This document shows positions 5,809 to 13,306 of a stretch of 15,902 bases of DNA, piece by piece (position 1 is the stretch's first letter; each line of letters begins with the position of its first letter). The position numbers and the translations under genes were made by a program. A model generated the notes under the pieces. That model saw nothing but the letters and a program-made list of their open reading frames with translations, was not told the origin of the DNA and searched no databases. The DNA comes from Clostridia bacterium (lineage in GTDB: Bacteria > Bacillota > Clostridia > Oscillospirales > CAG-272). The stretch covers positions 1-15,902 of the forward strand of contig JAFTKV010000190.1 in the NCBI GenBank assembly GCA_017453085.1, in the 5' to 3' direction.

Positions 5809-6474
5809 ATGCAAAATAAGAATATAACCACACCCGTATCCAAGGCGGTCATCGCCCGCCTGCCCCGTTACTACCGCTACCTGAGAGAGCTGCTGTCCCA
5901 GGACATCCTGCGCATCTCCTCGGGCGAGCTGGCGCGGCTGATGAACGTCACCGCCTCCCAGATCAGACAGGATCTGAACTGCTTCGGCGGCTTCGGTCAG
6001 CAGGGCTACGGATACAACGTAAAGAATTTATATAAAGCCATCGGCGATATCCTGGGCGTGGACGAGTCCTACACCGCCGTCATCGTGGGCGCGGGAGATA
6101 TGGGCAAGGCCCTTGCCACCGGTACCACCTTCGTGGGGCGGGGCGTTCATCTGAAGGGCATTTTCGACAGCGATCCCGACAGGATCGGCAAGGAAGTGGG
6201 CGAGTACACCGTTCTCCCCATGGAGCGGCTGGCAGATTACTGTCACGAGTGGAAGCCCACCATCGCCGCGCTCGCCGTCCCCAGACTGTCCGCCCGAAAG
6301 ACTGCGGAGCAGCTCTCTCTGCTGGGGGTGAAGGGCATCTGGAACTTCACCGGCGAGGAGCTGATCGTTCCCGAGACCGTATCGGTAGAGAACGTTCACC
6401 TGGGCGATCTTCTGATGACGCTGTGCTACGAGATCCATGCAAAGGAGCAACCCGATGAAGAAACTGAAAATTGA
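5809..6474 (+). CDS. rex: Redox-sensing transcriptional repressor Rex
   Basis: Rex senses the NADH/NAD+ ratio: it binds operators near fermentation and respiration genes when NADH is low and is released when NADH is high. The 221-residue protein has an N-terminal winged helix (about 11-75) with the family's RLPRYYRYLREL and VTASQIRQDLNCFGGFGQQG stretches, and a Rossmann NAD(H) domain starting at VIVGAGDMG (91-99; GxGxxG). A C-terminal helix follows for domain swapping in the dimer. The start is the ATG at 5809, preceded by GGAGTGA at 5798-5804; the upstream open frame from 5602 runs through palindromic repeats and is not credible. It overlaps the next gene by 20 bases. I see no TTGTGAA-type Rex operator in front of it or elsewhere in the window. 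Confidence 0.96.
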   Translation: MQNKNITTPVSKAVIARLPRYYRYLRELLSQDILRISSGELARLMNVTASQIRQDLNCFGGFGQQGYGYNVKNLYKAIGDILGVDESYTAVIVGAGDMGKALATGTTFVGRGVHLKGIFDSDPDRIGKEVGEYTVLPMERLADYCHEWKPTIAALAVPRLSARKTAEQLSLLGVKGIWNFTGEELIVPETVSVENVHLGDLLMTLCYEIHAKEQPDEETEN

Positions 6475-7531
6475 CCTGCTCTACGGCACCGACGTGCTGA
6501 CGCTTCCTGCTACCGTGCTGGGCAGACTTGCCCAAGCCGACGAGGCGGAGCTGAAGGTGCTCCTCTGTCTGTGCGACGGACAGACCCGTTCCGCATTCGA
6601 TCCCGAAGCGGTTGCGGAGCAGCTGGAGCTTTCCGCCGATGCGGTCATGGGGGCGATCCAGTTCTGGAGAGGAGCGGGCGTGCTGAAAAAAAGCGAGCTG
6701 AAGCATCAGCCTGCTATGGAGACTACCGTCTCCGAGACAGTAGTCTCCGAGACTGCTGGCTCCGAGCCTGTTTCGAGCTCTGCACCTGCCGAATCGATCG
6801 CTCCTGCGCCCGTCAAGGCGGAGACTCCCAAGGCCAGCGTGACCATCGTCCGCAGCGATGACGGCACGCCCCACTATACCGCCGAGGAGATCACCCGCAT
6901 CTTTGCCGAAAACGGCGAGCTGTCGGGCATGATCGACGAGTGTCAGAACATTTTCGGCAAGCTGTTCAATCCCACCGAGATCAACAAGATCATGGCACTT
7001 ACCGAATATTTCCGCCTGGACTGCGAATACATATTACTGCTCTGCTACTACTGCAAGAAGATCGGCAAGGCCAGCGTTCCCTATCTGGATAAGCTGGCGC
7101 GATCCCTGTACAGCGAGGGCATCGACAACGTGGACGCTCTGGGCGACCGTCTGGGCGAGCTGGAGGCAGCTGCCGATCTGGGCGGATATTATCGCACTCT
7201 TTCGGGAGCAGGGAAGCGCTCCTTCACCGATCGGGAGAGCAAGTTCATCGCCCAATGGGTGAAGTGGAGCATCAACCCCGATTTGTTGAAGCTGGCGTAC
7301 GAGGTGTCGGTGGATGCCACCGGTGCGCCCTCCATGCCCTATATCAACAAGGTCCTGTCCAATTGGAGAGAGGCAGGCTACACCACCGCCGATCAGGTCG
7401 TGAAGGCGATGGAGCAGTACAAGGAAAAGAAGGAGACCCGCACGGCGGCTGCCCAGAATGGCAGCTTTGCCACCGACGAGTTCTTCGAAGCGGCGCTGAA
7501 GCGTATCCTCGCCCTGCACGAGGGCGGTTGA
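6455..7531 (+). CDS. DnaD/DnaB-domain replication initiation protein
   Basis: This 358-residue protein resembles the DnaD/DnaB primosome proteins of Firmicutes, which remodel the origin and help load the replicative helicase. An N-terminal winged-helix-like region (about 1-80, including a VAEQLELSADAVMGAIQFW helix-turn-helix pattern) is followed by a low-complexity Ser/Glu/Thr/Ala/Pro linker (about 88-125). Two DnaB_2-type domains follow: YTAEEITRIF to CKKIGK (about 139-205) and a second containing MPYINKVLSNWREAGY (about 290-305), whose Tyr...Trp pattern is the family signature. The ATG at 6455 follows AAAGGAG (6441-6447), lying inside rex. The helicase-loader gene follows after 138 bases, matching a replication role. 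DnaD itself, DnaB, or a paralogue cannot be told apart here. Confidence 0.85.
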   Translation: MKKLKIDLLYGTDVLTLPATVLGRLAQADEAELKVLLCLCDGQTRSAFDPEAVAEQLELSADAVMGAIQFWRGAGVLKKSELKHQPAMETTVSETVVSETAGSEPVSSSAPAESIAPAPVKAETPKASVTIVRSDDGTPHYTAEEITRIFAENGELSGMIDECQNIFGKLFNPTEINKIMALTEYFRLDCEYILLLCYYCKKIGKASVPYLDKLARSLYSEGIDNVDALGDRLGELEAAADLGGYYRTLSGAGKRSFTDRESKFIAQWVKWSINPDLLKLAYEVSVDATGAPSMPYINKVLSNWREAGYTTADQVVKAMEQYKEKKETRTAAAQNGSFATDEFFEAALKRILALHEGG

Positions 7532-7539
7532 GAGCCACC

Positions 7540-7625
7540 GCTAAGCAGGCGAAAGGGTCGAACAACTCGCACTGACCGCACCTCTATGCAGGCCGTTGGG
7601 AGAAGGTGCGAACATACCCGTTAGC
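7540..7625 (+). ncRNA. Candidate folded RNA leader before the helicase-loader gene
   Basis: Three nested pairings can form: GCTAA (7540-7544) with TTAGC (7621-7625), GGGT (7555-7558) with ACCC (7616-7619), and CGCACCT (7577-7583) with AGGTGCG (7604-7610). The segment lies in the 138-base gap between the dnaD-like gene and the helicase-loader gene and ends 30 bases before the ribosome binding site. It matches no riboswitch I recognise. The pairings are short, and chance cannot be excluded. Confidence 0.35.
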
Positions 7626-7669
7626 CTCATATTAGAAATTACCGAAATTCTTCGTAAAGGAGAACGATT

Positions 7670-8647
7670 ATGGGATACAACAGAGAACTGTTTGCTGACG
7701 TTCGCCGTCAGATGGAAAACCGCCGTCAGACCGCCATCGAGACCGCCGATGCCCGTCGGTGGGAGTTGTACGCCGCCCTGCCCGAGGTGGAGGCGATCGA
7801 CCGTGAGCTCTCCCGCACGGGTCTGATGATCATGGACGAGATTTCCAAGGGCAAGGAGGGGCTTGCCGAGCGGCTGGAGAACATCCGTCTGGACAATCTG
7901 GATCTGCAAGCGCAGCGAGAGGCGGTTCTGTGCCGTGCAGGCTATCCGACCGATTATGATGCACCCAAATTCCTCTGTCCCGATTGCAAGGACACGGGCT
8001 ACGTGGGACAGAAGATGTGCTACTGTCTGAAGGCGGCACTCAACGAAGAGGGGCTTCGCCGTGCAGGTCTTGCCCATCTGTTTGAAACCCAGCGGTTCGA
8101 TACCTTTTTGCTGGACTACTATCGGAACGACCCGCGCGTGTACCGTCTGATGCAGAATTATCTGGAGATCTGCCGCCACTTTGCCGATCGGTTTGACGGC
8201 AGCACCGGCGAAAGCCTTCTGTTCTGCGGCGGGACCGGACTTGGCAAGACCCATCTCTCCACCGCTATTGCAGGGGAGATCGTGCAGAAGGGCTTCGACG
8301 TAATCTACGAGTCGGCTCCCAATCTGCTGTCTGCCTTTGAGGCGGAGCGCTTTGGCAGAAGCCTGACCGCATCCGTCTCCGACACCTCCCGCTATCTGTC
8401 CTGCGATCTGCTGGTCATCGACGATCTGGGTGCCGAGCTGTCCAACAGCTTCACCGTGGGCGTGCTGTATAACCTGATCAACAGCCGTATCGTCGCCCGC
8501 AAGCCCACGATCATCAGCACCAACCTGACCCCCGAGGAGATCCGCTCCCGCTATACCGACCGCATCGCCTCCCGCCTCTTCGGCGAGTATACCCTGATGC
8601 GCTTCGAGGGACGCGACATCCGTATGCAGAAGATCGGAATGAATTAA
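7670..8647 (+). CDS. DnaI/DnaC-type AAA+ replicative helicase loader
   Basis: This 325-residue ATPase should help load the DnaB-type replicative helicase onto DNA. The N-terminal ~100 residues are helical and charged. A zinc-binding motif follows: CPDC (103-106) plus CYC (117-119), as in DnaI-type loaders. The AAA+ domain has Walker A GGTGLGKTH (187-195), Walker B LLVIDDLG with Asp251 and Asp252, a sensor-1 STN near 283-285, and an arginine-rich stretch DRIASRLFGEY near the C-terminus for the finger and sensor-2 roles. The IstB transposase helper is related, but the cysteine motif, the long N-terminal region and the lack of a transposase nearby argue for a loader. The ATG at 7670 has a strong AAAGGAGAA (7656-7664). 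It sits just downstream of the dnaD-like gene, its expected partner. Confidence 0.9.
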   Translation: MGYNRELFADVRRQMENRRQTAIETADARRWELYAALPEVEAIDRELSRTGLMIMDEISKGKEGLAERLENIRLDNLDLQAQREAVLCRAGYPTDYDAPKFLCPDCKDTGYVGQKMCYCLKAALNEEGLRRAGLAHLFETQRFDTFLLDYYRNDPRVYRLMQNYLEICRHFADRFDGSTGESLLFCGGTGLGKTHLSTAIAGEIVQKGFDVIYESAPNLLSAFEAERFGRSLTASVSDTSRYLSCDLLVIDDLGAELSNSFTVGVLYNLINSRIVARKPTIISTNLTPEEIRSRYTDRIASRLFGEYTLMRFEGRDIRMQKIGMN

Positions 8648-8652
8648 ATGAA

Positions 8653-8751
8653 TTGGGGCGTTGCCCCAAGCCCTACCAAAGAACCTTCTTGTAAGAAGGT
8701 TCTTTGGAATCTCCAAGAACTTTTATGAAGCGCGGCAAATTCTTGCCGCGC
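8653..8751 (+). repeat. Compound hairpin element, copy 2
   Basis: TTGGGGC/GCCCCAA hairpin (8653-8659 with 8663-8669), then a perfect 15-base stem (8676-8690 with 8693-8707) beginning CCAAAG and ending CTTTGG, then GGAATCTCC, ACTTTTAT (8719-8726), and a hairpin with stem 8731-8738/8743-8750 (CGCGGCAA/TTGCCGCG, loop ATTC), extended by G8730-C8751. It has the parts of the copy at 5466-5567 in a related order. The 15-base stem may end transcription of the helicase-loader gene, though no T-run follows. Confidence 0.65.
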
Positions 8752-8781
8752 GGATATGTTTGTATATGTTCGTACCGTACC

Positions 8782-8905
8782 CGTAGGGCGGGGGCTTGCT
8801 CCCGCCGTCGACGGGGATTCGCCGAAGAATCATTCGTTGCACCGACATAGAATCATTCTTTGTGTAAAACCTTCGTAAACGGCGGGAGCAAGCCCCCGCC
8901 CTACG
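8782..8905. repeat. GTAGGG element with perfect 27-base inverted ends
   Basis: Bases 8782-8808 and 8879-8905 are exact reverse complements, starting CGTAGGGCGGGGGC on the left. Each arm also folds on itself (GGCGGG with CCCGCC). The 70-base interior holds a 10-base direct repeat, AGAATCATTC, at 8826-8835 and 8849-8858, and no gene. It resembles a pair of REP hairpins in opposite orientation, or a small non-coding mobile element. It ends 33 bases before pgeF. No target-site duplication is obvious. Confidence 0.75.
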
Positions 8906-8938
8906 AAGGTATTCCTCATTTCCTCGAAAGGAGCCCCT

Positions 8939-9721
8939 ATGTTCTACCTCAAAAATTACGGTGCGCTGATCTACGCCGCTTCCGACGCCATCACCGTTCC
9001 CCACGGCTTTTCCACCCGCACGGGTGGGGTCAGCACTCTCGATCACGTGGCATCCATGAACTTCACCACCTCCACGGGCGACAGCGAGGCCAACGTGGCG
9101 GAGAATTACCGCATCCTCCTGTCTGCGCTGGGGCTGGAGCCCGACTCTCGGGTGTCCTCCCATCAGATCCATTCCGCAAGGGTGCGCTACGTCACCGAGG
9201 CGGATCGGGGAAGGGTATTTGACGATTGCGACGGCTTCGTGACCGACCGTCCCGGCGTGACGCTGGTGGTCAAGACCGCCGATTGCGTGCCGATCCTGCT
9301 GGCGGATGCCGATGCGGGGGTGATCGCCGCCGTCCATGCGGGCTGGCGGGGAACGGTTGCGGGGATTGCCCCAAACGCCGTTTCCGAGATGCTCCGTGTG
9401 GGGGCGAATCTGGGGAGCATCCGCGTGGCCATCGGTGCTTGCATCCACGATTGCTGCTTTGAGGTGCAGAACGATTTCGTGGAGGCGGTGGCAGCCGCAA
9501 GAGGCGATGCCTTTGCCGATGCCCACATCCGCAGGAAGGGAAGTACCCGCTACGCCGATCTGGTGGGGATGAACTGCGCCCTCCTTGCCGAGGCGGGAAT
9601 CGCTCCCTCGCAGATCGATATTGCCGCCGATTGCACCTGCTGTGCGCCCTTCCTCTATCACTCTCACAGAGCGACGGGGGGACGGCGGGGCACGATGGCG
9701 TCTGTGATCGGAATCCTGTGA
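8939..9721 (+). CDS. pgeF: Purine nucleoside phosphorylase of the PgeF/YfiH ('laccase-domain', LACC1-like) family
   Basis: Proteins of this family, once annotated as multicopper polyphenol oxidases, cleave adenosine and related nucleosides with phosphate and can deaminate adenosine; some are also described in peptidoglycan quality control. The 260-residue length is typical. Hallmarks are HGFSTRTGGVS (22-32), SSHQIHSARV with His78, DGFVTDRPGVTLVVKTADCVPILLAD with Cys116, VHAGWRGT with His133, GACIHDCCFEV, and a C-terminal CTCC plus FLYHSHR. His78, Cys116 and His133 are the expected zinc-binding set. The ATG at 8939 follows AAAGGAG (8927-8933). It stands alone between a repeat-filled gap and the transporter operon; a hairpin with a T-run follows it. 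Which activity dominates here cannot be read from the sequence. Confidence 0.93.
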   Translation: MFYLKNYGALIYAASDAITVPHGFSTRTGGVSTLDHVASMNFTTSTGDSEANVAENYRILLSALGLEPDSRVSSHQIHSARVRYVTEADRGRVFDDCDGFVTDRPGVTLVVKTADCVPILLADADAGVIAAVHAGWRGTVAGIAPNAVSEMLRVGANLGSIRVAIGACIHDCCFEVQNDFVEAVAAARGDAFADAHIRRKGSTRYADLVGMNCALLAEAGIAPSQIDIAADCTCCAPFLYHSHRATGGRRGTMASVIGIL

Positions 9722-9782
9722 TGTTTTCGTGAATTTTTACCGAAAAATCGAATTATTTCCCTGTTATTCAGAGTTTGTTTAC

Positions 9783-9830
9783 AATTGCATGGTATACTAA
9801 AAGATACGAAAGTATGCCATGCAATTTTTT
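9783..9830 (+). terminator. Inverted repeat with T-run after pgeF
   Basis: Arms of 16 bases (9783-9798 and 9811-9826) match except one position that can form a G-T pair, with a 12-base spacer. T's at 9825-9830 follow, as in a rho-independent terminator for pgeF. The left arm also contains TATACT (9793-9798), so the same DNA may be an operator over the next promoter. Confidence 0.6.
9790..9798 (+). promoter_or_regulatory. Putative extended -10 promoter of the transporter operon
   Basis: TGGTATACT at 9790-9798 fits an extended -10 (TGn plus TATACT, one mismatch to TATAAT). No good -35 is found at 17 bases; TTGTTT at 9775-9780 is too close. The start would fall near 9805, about 48 bases before the ATPase gene. 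Confidence 0.4.
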
Positions 9831-9852
9831 GCTTGAAAGGAACACGAATAAT

Positions 9853-10842
9853 ATGATTAAGATTGAGCATCTGGTGAAACGCTACGGCGATAAGTACGCC
9901 GTCAACGACATCAGCTTTACCGTGGAGGAAGGCGAGATCGTCGGCTTTCTGGGCCCCAACGGTGCAGGTAAGACCACGACCATGAGTATGCTGACCGGAT
10001 TTTTGTCCAGCACCTCCGGCAGAGCCGAGATCAACGGCATCGACATCCTGGAGGATCCCATCGCCGCCAAGCGTCAGATCGGCTATCTCCCCGAGAACCC
10101 TCCCGTTTACATGGAAATGACCGTCAGAGAGTATCTGAACTTCATCTACGATCTGAAGGGCTGTACCCTCAACCGCTCCATGCATCTGAAGGAGATCTGC
10201 GACACCGTGCGCATCTCCGATGTGTACGACCGCGTGATCCGCAATCTGTCCAAGGGCTACCGTCAGCGTGTGGGCATCGCCCAGGCACTGGTGGGTAATC
10301 CCAAGGTCATCATTTTTGACGAGCCTACCGTCGGCCTTGACCCCAAGCAGATCATCGAGATCCGTAACCTGATCAAGACGCTGGGTAAGAGCCACACCGT
10401 TATTCTGTCCACTCACATCCTGCCCGAGGTACAGGCGGTTTGTGACCGGATCATCATCATCAACAAGTGCAAGATCGTTGCCAACGAGAAGACCGAGGAC
10501 ATCAGCAAGGTGTTCGAGGGCAGCCGCCGTCTGAGCATCAAGGTCTGCGGCCCCACCTCCTCCGTGCTGTCTACCATCCGCGGCGTGGAGGGCGTCACCT
10601 ATGCCGAGGTGCTGGGCAGCCACGATGCTGACTCCACCTCCTATCTGGTGGAATCCGCTCCCGGCGTGGACATCCGCAAGATGCTGTTCAACACCCTTGC
10701 CGCCAAGAGCTGGCCCATCATCGGCATCGAGTCCATGGGCGCATCGCTGGAGGACATCTTCATCTCCGTGGTGGACGAGCCCGATCAGACCACCCGCAAA
10801 AAACGCCGCCGTAACCGTGGCGATGCTGAAAAGGAGGCATAA
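9853..10842 (+). CDS. ABC transporter ATPase, Gld-type (GldA-like)
   Basis: This 329-residue cytoplasmic ATPase should power the membrane complex encoded downstream. It has Walker A GPNGAGKTT (34-42), a Q-loop region near YLPENPPVY, the ABC signature LSKGY (132-136; LSGGQ-like), Walker B VIIFDEPT with Asp156 and Glu157, GLDP after it, and the H-loop STHIL. The region after about 220 is an extension of the kind seen in ABC-2 and Gld-type ATPases, and the protein ends in a basic tail (TRKKRRRNRGDAEKEA). I chose the ATG at 9853, preceded by AAAGGAA at 9836-9842; an upstream in-frame TTG at 9775 lies in the promoter and terminator region. It is followed after three bases by the permease. The substrate is unknown. 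Confidence 0.9.
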   Translation: MIKIEHLVKRYGDKYAVNDISFTVEEGEIVGFLGPNGAGKTTTMSMLTGFLSSTSGRAEINGIDILEDPIAAKRQIGYLPENPPVYMEMTVREYLNFIYDLKGCTLNRSMHLKEICDTVRISDVYDRVIRNLSKGYRQRVGIAQALVGNPKVIIFDEPTVGLDPKQIIEIRNLIKTLGKSHTVILSTHILPEVQAVCDRIIIINKCKIVANEKTEDISKVFEGSRRLSIKVCGPTSSVLSTIRGVEGVTYAEVLGSHDADSTSYLVESAPGVDIRKMLFNTLAAKSWPIIGIESMGASLEDIFISVVDEPDQTTRKKRRRNRGDAEKEA

Positions 10843-10845
10843 CCG

Positions 10846-11553
10846 ATGCTTGCCATTTACAAAAGAGAACTGCGTTCTTACTTCGTTTCTCCCATCGGAT
10901 ACATTTTCGTTGCGATCTTCCTGATCGCCAGCGGTCTGCTCTTCTCCTACTGCACTCTGCAGGCAGGCACGGGCAGCAGCGTTTCCACCTATCTGACCCT
11001 GGTGATGTATATGTTCATCATCGTGCTTCCCCTGCTGACCATGAAGCTCTTCTCCGACGAAAAGAGAATGCGGACCGAGCAGCTGCTGCTCACCTCGCCC
11101 GTCAGCCTGATGGGTATGGTGGTGGCGAAGTTCCTGGCAGCCTACACCGTTTTCGCCGCAACCTATTTGATCTCCTGCCTGGATTTCTTGGTGCTCTATC
11201 AGTACGGTACGCCTAACGCTGCCATTCTGCTGGGCTCCTCTCTGGCGATCCTGCTGGCAGGCGGTGCCTGCATCGCCATCGGCGTGTTCATCTCCGCCCT
11301 GACCGAGAACCAGCTCATCGCTGCGCTGGGCACCATGGCCATCATCGTCTTCTTCATCCTCACCTCTATCCTCAACGGCTATATCGACAACGCCGTGATC
11401 CGTTCCGTGATCAACTGGGTATCCATCATGGAGCGCTTCGTCAACTTTACCTCGGGTATTTTTGACTTCAACGCCATCGTATATTACCTCTCCCTGTCCT
11501 TCGTGTTCCTCTTCCTGACCGTCCGCGTTTACGACAAGCGCCGCTGGAACTGA
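10846..11553 (+). CDS. ABC-2 type permease, Gld-type (GldF-like)
   Basis: This 235-residue protein has about six membrane segments (near residues 17-36, 48-66, 93-115, 126-150, 156-178 and 211-228). The start MLAIYKRELRSYFVSPIGYIFVAIF is typical of GldF-like and related ABC-2 permeases, where the 'YKREL..YF.SP' stretch precedes the first helix. The loop between helices 2 and 3, MKLFSDEKRMRTEQLLLTSPVS, is also conserved in this group. The ATG at 10846 lies three bases after the ATPase stop with AAAAGGAGG at 10830-10838, so the two are tightly linked. It presumably dimerises in the cytoplasmic membrane and works with the ATPase and the two GldG-like proteins. Confidence 0.9.
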   Translation: MLAIYKRELRSYFVSPIGYIFVAIFLIASGLLFSYCTLQAGTGSSVSTYLTLVMYMFIIVLPLLTMKLFSDEKRMRTEQLLLTSPVSLMGMVVAKFLAAYTVFAATYLISCLDFLVLYQYGTPNAAILLGSSLAILLAGGACIAIGVFISALTENQLIAALGTMAIIVFFILTSILNGYIDNAVIRSVINWVSIMERFVNFTSGIFDFNAIVYYLSLSFVFLFLTVRVYDKRRWN

Positions 11554-11589
11554 GCCTTACTCCCAAGTTGTTTGAAAAGGAAAAGAAAC

Positions 11590-13293
11590 ATGGAACAGAA
11601 AACACAAAGCAAGCTGAAACGCCGCCTGCTGCATTCGGGACTGACGATTCTGGTCCTGCTGGCGGTGCTGGCGGTGAATATCGGCTTCACGCTTCTGTCC
11701 GAAAGTCAGCTGCTGCGCCTGGATATGTCGGGGGCAAGCTACAACGAGATCTCCAACGAGTCTCAGACGCTGCTGGACGAGCTGAAGCCTGAGGATAACA
11801 ATATTACCATTTACTTTTTGGCCGATAAGGACGAGCTGCGCTCCACTTATCTGGGCTACTCCAACTCCTACTACACCAAGATGGGCTACGAGGCTCCTAC
11901 CTCCGATCTGTGGGGCATGAAGTATATCTACGATATCGCGCTGGAGTTTGAGAAGAAATACGACTTCGTCAAGGTCGATCACCTGCATCTGACCAAGGAT
12001 GCCGAGGCACTGGAGGCTTACCGCTCCACGGCAGGCACTACCCTGACCAAGCAGGACGTGATCATCGACAACTATACCAGCGAGAAGGACGAGGACGGCA
12101 ATACCGTTCTGGACGAGAACGGCCAGCCGCTGATGCACCATAACTTCCGCATCGTAAAGCGGGATGCCTTCTTCACCTTCGACTCCGAGACCTCCTACGT
12201 TTACGCCTTCCGAGGCGATCTGCGCTTTACCGCAACCCTGCTGTCCCTGTCGGGTGCCAACCCCACCGTTTATTTCGTGGCGGGACACGGCGAGGACGTG
12301 GGCAGCTACACTGCAGGCGATAACTCCGCCGCAGGAGATTACGGCAAGGCACAGGCTTTGCGGGATCTTTTCTACGACGCAGGCTTTGCTACCCGTAAGA
12401 TCGATCTGGCCAAGGAGTATCAGACCCTGTTTGACGACGACAGTGCCCGCATTGTGGTGATCTACGGCCCCAAGACCGACTTTACAGGCGACTCTGCTTA
12501 TGCCGACGGCGGGATCAGCGAGATCTCGGTGCTCCGTCGCTTCCTGGTGGAGGCGGATCACCATCTGATGGCGTTCCTGGACAAGACCGACGTGCCGCTG
12601 ACTAATCTGGAGGAATACCTCTACGATTACTGGGGCATGGGCTTTGGCAAGGATCTGATCAAGGACAGCGGAAAGAACAGCCTGTCCGAGGACGGCCTCA
12701 CCTTCTTCGGTACCTACGAGACCGACGAGTACAGCGTGGGCGTGAACCTGACCAATCAGCTCACCTCTCTGGACTCTCTGCCCAGAGCGGCCTTCCGGAA
12801 CGCAAGACCCATTCACTTTGATCCCAGCTTTATCCAGTCGGTGGGATACAGCGAAATGTTTGCCACTCTGGTGGCAGGCGCCGTATTCCTCGCCCCCGAG
12901 GATACCACGCTGGTAGACGGCAGCGGAACGCAAGTCTCCAAGGAGGATCAGGGCGGCTCTGCTCTTGCGGCTCTGTCCTACGAGGTGATCTTCAACGAGA
13001 ACAACGACGAACTGGCCACCTACGTATTCGCTTGCGGCGGCACCGGCTTTGCCTCCGACGAGATGCTGCAGGATAGCTCCTACTCCAATCGGGACGTGCT
13101 GTACTACACCATGCGTCTCATGAGCCGCGATACCGTTCCCTTTGAGATCGACTTCAAGGTGATGGATAACGAGGGGCTGGATGATATTACCGATACCGAT
13201 GCGATGACCTGGACCATCGTGCTGAGCAGCCTGCTCCCCGCTATCATGCTGATCACGGGTGCAGTGGTCTTCGTCAAGCGCAGACATAGCTGA
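11590..13293 (+). CDS. GldG-like ABC transporter auxiliary protein, first copy
   Basis: This 567-residue protein has an N-terminal membrane segment (about 14-37), a large extracytoplasmic domain and a C-terminal membrane segment (about 541-562) ending in RRHS. The domain matches the GldG/ABC-transporter auxiliary family: ITIYFLADKDEL near 75, an IDNYT stretch, a Y-F-V-A-GHGE motif with His233 and Glu235, then a second domain. The gene after it encodes a clear paralogue with the same order, including the C-terminal TWTIVLS segment. The ATG at 11590 follows AAAGGAAAAG (11576-11585); a TTG at 11572 is inside this binding-site region and is rejected. In gliding Bacteroidetes GldG works with GldA and GldF; here its substrate and role are unknown. 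It starts 36 bases after the permease. Confidence 0.87.
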   Translation: MEQKTQSKLKRRLLHSGLTILVLLAVLAVNIGFTLLSESQLLRLDMSGASYNEISNESQTLLDELKPEDNNITIYFLADKDELRSTYLGYSNSYYTKMGYEAPTSDLWGMKYIYDIALEFEKKYDFVKVDHLHLTKDAEALEAYRSTAGTTLTKQDVIIDNYTSEKDEDGNTVLDENGQPLMHHNFRIVKRDAFFTFDSETSYVYAFRGDLRFTATLLSLSGANPTVYFVAGHGEDVGSYTAGDNSAAGDYGKAQALRDLFYDAGFATRKIDLAKEYQTLFDDDSARIVVIYGPKTDFTGDSAYADGGISEISVLRRFLVEADHHLMAFLDKTDVPLTNLEEYLYDYWGMGFGKDLIKDSGKNSLSEDGLTFFGTYETDEYSVGVNLTNQLTSLDSLPRAAFRNARPIHFDPSFIQSVGYSEMFATLVAGAVFLAPEDTTLVDGSGTQVSKEDQGGSALAALSYEVIFNENNDELATYVFACGGTGFASDEMLQDSSYSNRDVLYYTMRLMSRDTVPFEIDFKVMDNEGLDDITDTDAMTWTIVLSSLLPAIMLITGAVVFVKRRHS

Positions 13294-13306
13294 GGAGGAA
13301 GTAAGT

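Noticed and set aside
7551..7570. tRNA-like T-arm (GTTCGACCC) on the minus strand, and weak likeness to an SRP RNA Alu domain on the plus strand
   Set aside because: No acceptor, anticodon or D-arm pairing fits around it, and the conserved GGTAGCGG-type SRP core is missing.
7670..8647. IstB-type transposon helper
   Set aside because: No transposase or terminal repeats nearby; the cysteine motif and long N-terminal region fit a helicase loader beside a dnaD-like gene.
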